Below are positions 36,401 to 45,400 of a stretch of 64,000 nucleotides of DNA, piece by piece. Position 1 is the stretch's first letter; each line of letters begins with the position of its first letter. Made by a program: the position numbers and the translations under genes. The notes under the pieces are model-generated. The model was not told the DNA's origin. It worked only from the letters and a program-made list of their open reading frames with translations, and made no database searches. Source of the DNA: Plumapathes pennacea (Eukaryota; Cnidaria; Anthozoa; Antipatharia; Myriopathidae); NCBI GenBank assembly GCA_964036295.1, contig OZ038473.1, forward strand, positions 13,344,501 to 13,408,500, written 5' to 3'.

Positions 36401-39400
36401 GTACCCCCCCCCCCCCCCCCCGGGACAAGAACGCAAGCCAAATCCAGTTTATCCGTACATGTTCCACAGAACCAAACGGTGTTGAGTTTTGAGCATAATT
36501 GCCTCGCTGTGTCAACCTCGATATGCGTTACAGCTGTAGAAGCACCCTCGTTACATTAAAAGAGCGGCACAATGGCTGCATTTCATGATCACGGCATATT
36601 AGCCATGCAGTTTCGTCATCATCGTTCGACCGAACATTCTCGCTCAATTGTGGTATGCTTTGTAATCACAGTACAGTGAGTGCCCTACCACTATAGGAAC
36701 AATCTGGTCAATGAACAAACGACAAGCTTCAAATGTTTGACCACCATGATAAATAAATCAGGACAAGTTAACACGTTCGTCATGCCCAATTTTGGAATGC
36801 CCAAATTTGGATAGAACACAAAAGAACACATCTTTATATGGATTTCCATTGTGGACGCAGAGTGAAGGAGGGACAACTCAATCCCATAAAGGTCGCCTCT
36901 CCACTTCGTGGAGTGGGCGACCTTAAAAACCACTGAAAATCCACTTAATATCCACTGAAAAAGCACTGAAACTCCATTGAAAATCCACTGAAAAAAACAA
37001 TGAAAATCCACTGAAAAATCCACTGAAAATTCACTGAAAAATCCACTGAACAACCACTGAAAAATTCACTAAAACATCCACTGAACAACCACTGAAAAAT
37101 CCACTGAAACCTCCACTGAAAATCCACTGAAAAACCACTGAAAAACCACTGAAAAACCACTAAAAAAACTATTAGTAGAGTACATACCTTCTGGAGCAGT
37201 GTCCACTCAAGCTGTAGGCGTGATACCTTCACTGGACAGCAGTACATGCAACAGACTAGAGGGTGGTGTCCGAAGAAGTTGCTGCAGCATCTCCAAGGAG
37301 GCCGTCACAACATTGTTATTGAAGTGTTTGGTGCAGTACATGATCACTTCATAGACCTTGAGATGTTTAAAAAATATCCTTAGACTTTCACATTTGAAAC
37401 TATAAAGCTAGGTCAGGAGATTTATAAAAAACTAGACAAAAAAATCAATTATCCAGGCTAAATGTGAGCCAAGTATGAACAGTCCTACAATCCCGGACAA
37501 AATTGTGTGGGACACAGCATCCTGAACGGCTCTTAGCTTACAAATTCAATGGTTATGTATCCCCCCTCCTCCCTTGACAATGTTGAAGACATAAACTTGA
37601 CAACACACACATCATGTCTTGGTTCTCCGCTTTTCAACATTGAAATGGGAGGGGGGAGGGGGAGTGTTATTGTCGTGTGACAGGCACAAATCATGTCTGT
37701 TGTCCCGACAATAATATTTTGTCCAGGATTGTAGATTGATCTCAGATTAAGTTAAGTGATTTTTCAACAGTTTAAATGCACACAGTCTCAGATCAATCAG
37801 CTCATTTTAGCTAATATCTACTGTTAGTATATACCATGCAAGTGAATAGTGCTTTTCGCGCGCTCTGATTGGTTCCTCAATCTCGGAATATCAAGTACTA
37901 TTCACTTCCTGGCAGCTTCTGGTAAAACAAAATGGCACACAAACCAAATTTTTGCCCACTTTCATCGGAAATAAAGTAGCTATTTGGGAGTTGGCTATTA
38001 AACTTGTGTAGTATATACTAAAACAATTATTCGCCTCAGTGTCCGTAAATACCAGTGGATATTTACCTCGCCGAAACGGCTCGGTAAATATCCACCACTA
38101 TTCACCTCCATTTTGGCGAATAATTGTTAATTAGTGTAAACAGGTCCACAGATGAAGAGGGAAAGAACTGCAATTTTCATTATTTCAGGAAATGTTCACT
38201 CCAATTTCCCAGGGAAGATATTTTGTGCCCCGTTAGGATTATTTTTATACAAAGGAAGTTTTTTCAACTGATGACTCACACTTTGCCTCGCATTGTGGTA
38301 AAAGCTGGCTAACAAATAACGAATACAAGCATTTAAAAAAAAAACAATCCCCTCCCCAAAGCCAAGGATTATTTTAATCAAGTTTTCTACCTGAAGCAAC
38401 TGGTTGGAGTTAAGTTGGACTTCATCTGCACCAGTGCTGCCTGAATTGGATCTTCAATGTGCAAACTAATCTGAGCAATACAAGGAAGCAAATTGGCAAT
38501 GAAAGGTCTGCAAAACAAACAGAGAGAACAAAGATCAGAAAATGTGATGATTCAACCCCTCCCTCTCCCTATCCTTCTTGAAACCCTCACCCCCAATGTA
38601 TTTTATTATTTGTTTTTCAGAAAAATTTCTTTCAAACCATAAAATCTATGATTGTGCGTAGCACAGCTCATAGGCTGGAGAACCTGGTGCCTAGTCCTCG
38701 GCCAAACAAAAGCTGGTCAAACTATCAATATTTAATGTAGCTCACATAGGAGTGGGGAGAATTTGCACTGCAAGAGTGATCTTAAGAAAGGTCAGAAATG
38801 AGACCTGTTTTTTTTTTTTTTTGTTTGATTTAATAGTTATAAAAAAAGAACATGTTTGAGTAATGAGCATACGTGTATTTCATTTGGTGACAGAATAAAT
38901 AGGGAAAATCAAAAGTAATCACTTCAGGCTGAACATGCTACAACTTGCCTGCACTTTTGAGGTCAAATCAAGTGGCACAGATCTGCAAATTTGGACAAGG
39001 CTGCACGGAGACTTCTTGCAGCACCGTTCTGAAATTGAACAATATTCAAAGATGCTCAAAGTTGAACAGAGCTTGCCCAAATAATGGATACATCATTGTA
39101 CATAAATATATGTGTACGGGTCATTCCACAGTATTTCGTATGTTGCGGAGAAGACATTTAGAGACATTCAGTATGCCACAGCTCGAAATCCAAATGTCAC
39201 AGTAATAAAATTCTACCTTTTTCTTGTAGACATTTATTATAGCTATGCCCACTATGTTGCAATTTTCTGTAAGTTTTAACCATGGAAGACTACAGCAAGA
39301 TAAGTGACTGTTGCGGAGAAGACTCAGAGAATTTGCTATTTTTGTTTTACAAAATCTAAGTGAAAAGTTCTCTGATTCTATGATGGATTCACAATTTCTT

Positions 39401-42400
39401 TTTGTTTTGTATTGAAGAGTGGTGTATATATTTTAAATATATGGCAAAAAAAATTAGCTGCATTTGTTCGATCATCAGAAAAACTGACCATATTTTGATG
39501 TGTCTCTGTTGCGGAGAAGACGTTGCGGAGAGGACATTTTTGTCCATGAACAAATAACACAAAAATCTCATTGAATTTGACAAAGTGTGTTATGTTAAAC
39601 AACCCTTATTAACATTCTAGAATATAAAACAGCTTTTAGTGAAACATATGGTGATAAATGTCAACAAAAACAAGGTCCTTTGATCAGACTAGCATGGTAT
39701 TGAAAAAGAAAAGGGTTGTGGTCACATTTTTCAAGTTGATTTTGATATGGATAGACATTATTACTTCATTGTAGTTTTAATCATTGTATTTGGTGCATCA
39801 AGAACTGATGTTACCAGAAACTCTGGAAAAAACTTATGAAATGCATAAACTTTAATGCTGACTCAGACCACAAAGCATTATGGGTAAAACCAAAAATCCA
39901 GAATACTTGGCAAAAATACCCCACAAAATAATTCTTGTCAAGTACACATAAATTCTTTGTTATTAACATATCCTATATAATATATAACAGCTTTTAAAGA
40001 AACATACTATGCTGTTAAATGTCAACAATAACAAGGTCCTAATCACAGTAACTTCAAAACATTTCATTTCAAACTTGTTGCAACAATGTTGATTTCAACA
40101 CAGTCATGTAAATACTTGTACATGTTAATGTACAATGTTTGTACATATCTCATGTTTACTGAACAGCAACATAGTGTAGCAGTTTAGTGACAACTCTGCT
40201 TCCTTGAAAGCTTGAAAAACAGTTCCAAGTTCCTCCAGATCTGGAGTTTCAAAGGAGCCATTGCCCTGCCATCGTACTGGGCCATAAAACACACAGGTGG
40301 CATGTACTTTATCAATTTCATCTATCTGAGGCCAATCAAACATTTTGGCACCCACTCTGTGCAAGAACTTTGAATGTGGTGAAGTGATTTTTATTAGCAA
40401 GTGCTCTCCCAAATGCTGTTTGAGTAGACAGAATGCCTTGTACTAATGTTATCTTCCTTTTCCTCTCAAACTTTTAACTAATGCAGTCTAAGTACACTGC
40501 TGCACACTTCAAAATATACTAAAAGCCCTGAAAAGTACAATTTACCTAACATGAGTTTATTTTAGAATTTATTTAGTTTATAATGAGTTTATTTTAAATC
40601 AACTTCTAAGCAATGTGTCCTCTCCGCAACAGAAATGTCCTCTCCGCAACAAAAAGAAAACGTCCCTAAATCATTAAGGTGATGAGCTGAAGAATATCTG
40701 AACACAATAAAATATACCTCCTGTTATAAATTAGAAGTTATCAAACTGTTTACCTAATATGATTATGTGGTCATCCATAACATAAACTTTTAGGTGTCAA
40801 AATGTTGCGGAGAGGACATTTAGCAAATGGACAGTCTCTAGCACAGGCCTCTGGGTAAAACATCATCCTGTAACAACTGTTCTGTAAACCGCATCAGTAA
40901 TAGTTTATGTCCTGATAACTTTTGTGAGGTTTCAGTTTTTCATTTGTTTTTAAATAATAAATTGATTTGTCCTCTCCGCAACGGCCATTTTTACTTTTTT
41001 CATGTTTGATTATAATTTATGCATCATTATCAACATGCTACCCCCATAAATCACATCATAAAGTAAACTATCAACACCAAGCTACAACTTAAAGGACATT
41101 TTAGGTTTGATTCAAAACATTTAGAAAACTGATATCCATGTCCAAAATACTGTGGAATGACCCGTACCTAAATTAACTTAGATTACAAAATAGAAGTATT
41201 AGGATTATAAGTTCACCCCACCTTCTTTATTTCCTTGTATAATTCAACATGTAGATGGCCCAGGTTTGAATCCAACAAGCCCTGTAGTAAAACAACACAA
41301 ATACATGATTAGTACTTTATTATGCTTTGACAATGATCATCATATTCTGTAATTGATGCACTCTATTATGTGGGATACTGTAACTTCCTTAACCCTTTCA
41401 ATCCCAAGCTCAAAATGCAGATTCTCACAACCTCTTCAGAGTAAAATGTATGATCAGCTATCATCTTAGCAAGGCATCAAAAGCCAAGTTCTCCTTACTG
41501 TAATATATATCTCTGGTGAGAAACTAAAGGAGAAAATTGAAGTTGATCACTCTTGGGAGTCAAAGGGTTAATTACCCCTTCAGTCACAGGATTAATAATA
41601 TTAGTTCCTAACCTTGATCAATCTGTCCAGCGCCTCACCAGCCACCAGCCGAACATCAGACTCATCATCACAAGAACCCAGTAAAGTGTCCACAGCAATG
41701 GCCAAGATCTTAGGAAACTCACTCAGATTTCTGGGGGAAATTCCCAAATAAAGTTATCATAAATATCAAACAGAGAATGGGGGGGGGGGGGGGGGGGGGG
41801 ATAGAGAATTTATAAATTAACTTGTCTGAATATACAGGTATGCCCGATTATATGTCTGTTCATATGCACAGGTGTTTTGCGTATTTCAGTACAACAAGCC
41901 AAATGTCACAAACTGTTGCTTTGCTTGTGTACATACCTTACACCAGTACTATAAGTGAGTTCAGGAATACTGTTCAGGTGTGATATCCTGTCCTTCTTTG
42001 GGAGAAGACCTTCTTTCTTTCTGGAGTTGTAAAGAGAATAAATGGATTTATGAATCAAAACACTGTATACTTCTTACTTCTATAGGAAAATCTATGTGTG
42101 AATGTGCAGGGAGCGAAAGGGTATTTTTAAATGAAAACAGTATATATTGGTAGTGGTGACTAGCTTATTGCTAATCAACTTGACGACCTCATGATAATCA
42201 ATGAAAAAACACTTTTTAGGGACCATCAACATCAAATGATTCCTTTAGCATTCCCCTTTGTCTTTCCTGAAATTCCCGACACTAATGTCAAAATCTTGGG
42301 CCCTATAAATGTTCATTTGACATCAAGGGGCGAACGGGTGAAGATGTCAAAGGCCCCTCAAAGCATGGTCACTGTCATTGGATCATATACAGTAAAAGCA

Positions 42401-45400
42401 TAAGGAAATTGATAAGTAATATAGTGCAAACCTTATATTATGACCTACAATTTCTATTAATAGCAATCCACATGCTTTCACTATGTGAGGCTTGAAAATT
42501 AAAGATGTAGACATTCTTTGTACTTGTAACCAGTCTACATAACACACGTGTCCTGTACGAATCAATCAAGAAAATTTAGAGTGATAAGCAAAAGTTATGG
42601 CTCGAATCTTAACGTGTTCTGAATTGTGCGTTAAAATGACTTCAACTCTGACTTCATGCACCTCAGACTACATAAAAGATGCTGATTTTTCACAAAAAAT
42701 ATGTGAAACAACAGGATTGAAATCGCTCAACTTCGAGTAGACTTACTTCGCTAAGGGATTGGGATATACGACTGGAATTCCTTCTGTAAAATTCTTCAGA
42801 GCCTCAAACATTTTCAGGATCTTGTCAGCCACTGCAAGGGACATCGTGATCCCTTCGTCCCCGAAAGACTCCAAGAGTCTTTACTTGGTCGTCCGCCATA
42901 TTGTTTCGGCCCACAATTCTGGCTGAGTCCGAGGTGGGGCCGAGAAATGTGACAAAACCCGACACGACTGTCATACGACGGACACACGACTTAAGCACGA
43001 AAATTTCCGATAAATAAAAGATAAAAAAAATAGACAGCACGATGCTGGTTTGCACATCTGTAATAATCTCAGACCCTTCTGTGCTAAACTTAAAACCCAT
43101 TTTTGTTATTAGATTCCCCTCTTGGTTGCGGTCTTTGCTGCTTAAATTATCCGTGTTGTATTCGGAAAGTGCTCGGTGACCACCCAACGCGCAGACTCCA
43201 TTTCTCTTTCATTCTCATATTTCAATGCATATGGCTTTCTTTCAGCTGATTTCACACCAAACTAGAAAATGGAAGGGAATACCCCAGATGCTCGATCGGG
43301 GTAAGTTAGAACAGAGCCTAAAATCATTTTTTTGTCTGCATTAGATGTGTTTCAGGGAGGTTTCCCCAAAAGATCACCCTTGTACACACACAAAACACAC
43401 CGTGGAACTCCGCGGAGCTGAAAATTTTGACATTCTAAAGTAATCGATCTGCACTTCTACGGTTCTTGACACAGAGCAAAAGATGGCAAGGAAAGTCGGG
43501 AAAATCTGCATACTATAATCTCAAAAATTTCCGGAGGTCCTGCCGCCAACAATGAAACGAGAGATGCACCATTCTTGGTACGTATTTTATTGCTAGAGCA
43601 GTGAAGTTGGCCATTTGTTTCGTTTCCAACACAATTTTTGAAACTGGTTGAAAACTGATATCTTCCATCCCGGTCTTGCATTCAAGTATCCCTCCAGAAA
43701 AAAGCGAATTTAGAGCTAAAAGTGAACTCGGATAACCTGCATAAAAGGTGAAATGACTCGGGCGAAATTAAGATGGATGGATGCGATAAAGTTCGACTGT
43801 GGTGGTTATAGTTACCAGCATGAAGCTGATTGACTAGCTCGATGAACGATCGGTCTTCCAGATTGGAGTGCCCAGAGTTGGAAATTAATTTCTTCAAAAT
43901 TCACAACACAGCTTCCCCTCTCTAATAACCCCCCCCCCCCCCCCCCCAGCTTTACATTTTGTTGTTATCTTATATTTCTTAATGCATCCCCCACCCCTCC
44001 CCTCGATCTAATAAGCCTCTCTCAATAAGGGATTTATATTAGAGCATTTACAGAGTATATAAACACCAAGCTATTGTAAGGCTCCTGAACAGAACTGCTC
44101 ACTTGAAGTCAAGGGCTCCTATCACAAGTATAGTCATTATTGTTTCTTAGTCAGAAAATTAGAACACTTGGGTGCATGCAGTGGCGAGGTACAAAATGCT
44201 TACTCTCACTGTTTTTTATATTTATTCACTCAGAATGCCAAGGGAGGGTTTGAAGTAATCCTCACTGAGCACGGAGGATTCAAAAGGTATGTTGCTACAC
44301 AGTATTTTGTAGATCTATGGCTACAGTAAGTGATCAACTTTTCTCCTTCAGTTTCTCCACAAAAATTTATCATACAGTAAGGAGAACTTGGCCTTTGATA
44401 CCTTGCTCAGATGAAAGCTGATTTAGTTATCAATTCTCACTACATCACTCACACATTTTCTTCTTTAAAAGTTGGGAGAATCTGCATTTTGAACTTTGGA
44501 GTAAAAGGGTTAAGAATATGCATTGATAGCAGCTATTCCCAGCAGTGAGAAATTGTCGTGACACCAAGAAATAAATAAAAATGAAAAATACGGGAATCAA
44601 GTGAAACACAAAAATTCAGATTGAGATGAAATAGAGGGGAATGGGGCAGAGCAGACACAGCTTTGTCATGGAGGGAGGGGTGGGGAGTGCAATCAGAAAC
44701 TGTTAACTAATAAGGAACCAAATTTAACCTGTAATTTCAGGCAAATCTAGGAAGCTTTTTGAAGTCTAACCATACAGGAGAACCTAGTATCTGATAGTTT
44801 GTTTTTAACCCATTTTTCCCCAGGAAATCAGACCATTCAAGCAAATCTAGGAAACTTGCCAAAGAAGAGAGGAGTGATCCTTTTGATTACACAAACAGCA
44901 AAGAGGATATTTCGGCAGAACTGAATGAAAATGATGCCCTTGGGACTGCTACGCTACAAATATTCACTGACTTGGCCGATGAAGATCCTTTCCAAGTGCA
45001 AGAAGAGCCAGGTACATGTAGTGATGTCGTCGGGAGTACACTGGGAAATCATGATGTTTACACGGTCACGCAAATGCCAATTGAGGCACTGCAGAGTACA
45101 TCTGGAAAAACTGCAAGTATGTGTGCTTTGTTACATAGCTCTTTTGCTACCATAGGGAATTTCACTCAACTTAGAAAATGGTCAACTCCTGAACTGTCAC
45201 ATGAAACCTGATTGTGTGACTACTCCAGAAGCTGAATCCATTTTAATAGCAGTGTTCACATATAACTCCTGAAACCTAAAGTATTGCTGGGGTTGTTTAA
45301 TTAACACAACACCATTTCCGTGTTGTATAAGAAAAGTCAAATGCAACAGTTGTACATGAAAGCAGAAACCCCACCATGTAAATCAGCCTCAAGATGTCTG

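Larger units (their letters stand above)
37177..43578 (-). pseudogene. Truncated HTT duplicate (exons 1-6, part of 9, 10, plus upstream DNA)
   Basis: The segment is collinear with 11184-15961. Exon equivalents: 42747-42844 (exon 1, open, [19 protein letters not shown]), 41937-42020 (2), 41613-41730 (3, one codon shorter), 41222-41281 (4), 38949-39028 (5), 38391-38507 (6 fused to part of 9) and 37188-37356 (10). Original bases about 11926-13282 (exons 7, 8 and half of 9) are missing. Exon 5 and exon 10 copies each have CGA changed to TGA (38963-38965 and 37207-37209). Introns are retained, so this is a DNA-level duplication, not retroposition. It lies in the proposed first intron of the 84-residue-repeat gene and contains at least four transposons absent from the parent. 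Confidence 0.93.

Noticed and set aside
40125..40412. A host gene for the 95-residue frame
   Set aside because: It lies entirely within a recently inserted transposon with a clear empty site in the parent locus.
37188..42844. A second functional huntingtin gene
   Set aside because: It lacks exons 7, 8 and everything after 10, and has two in-frame stop codons.
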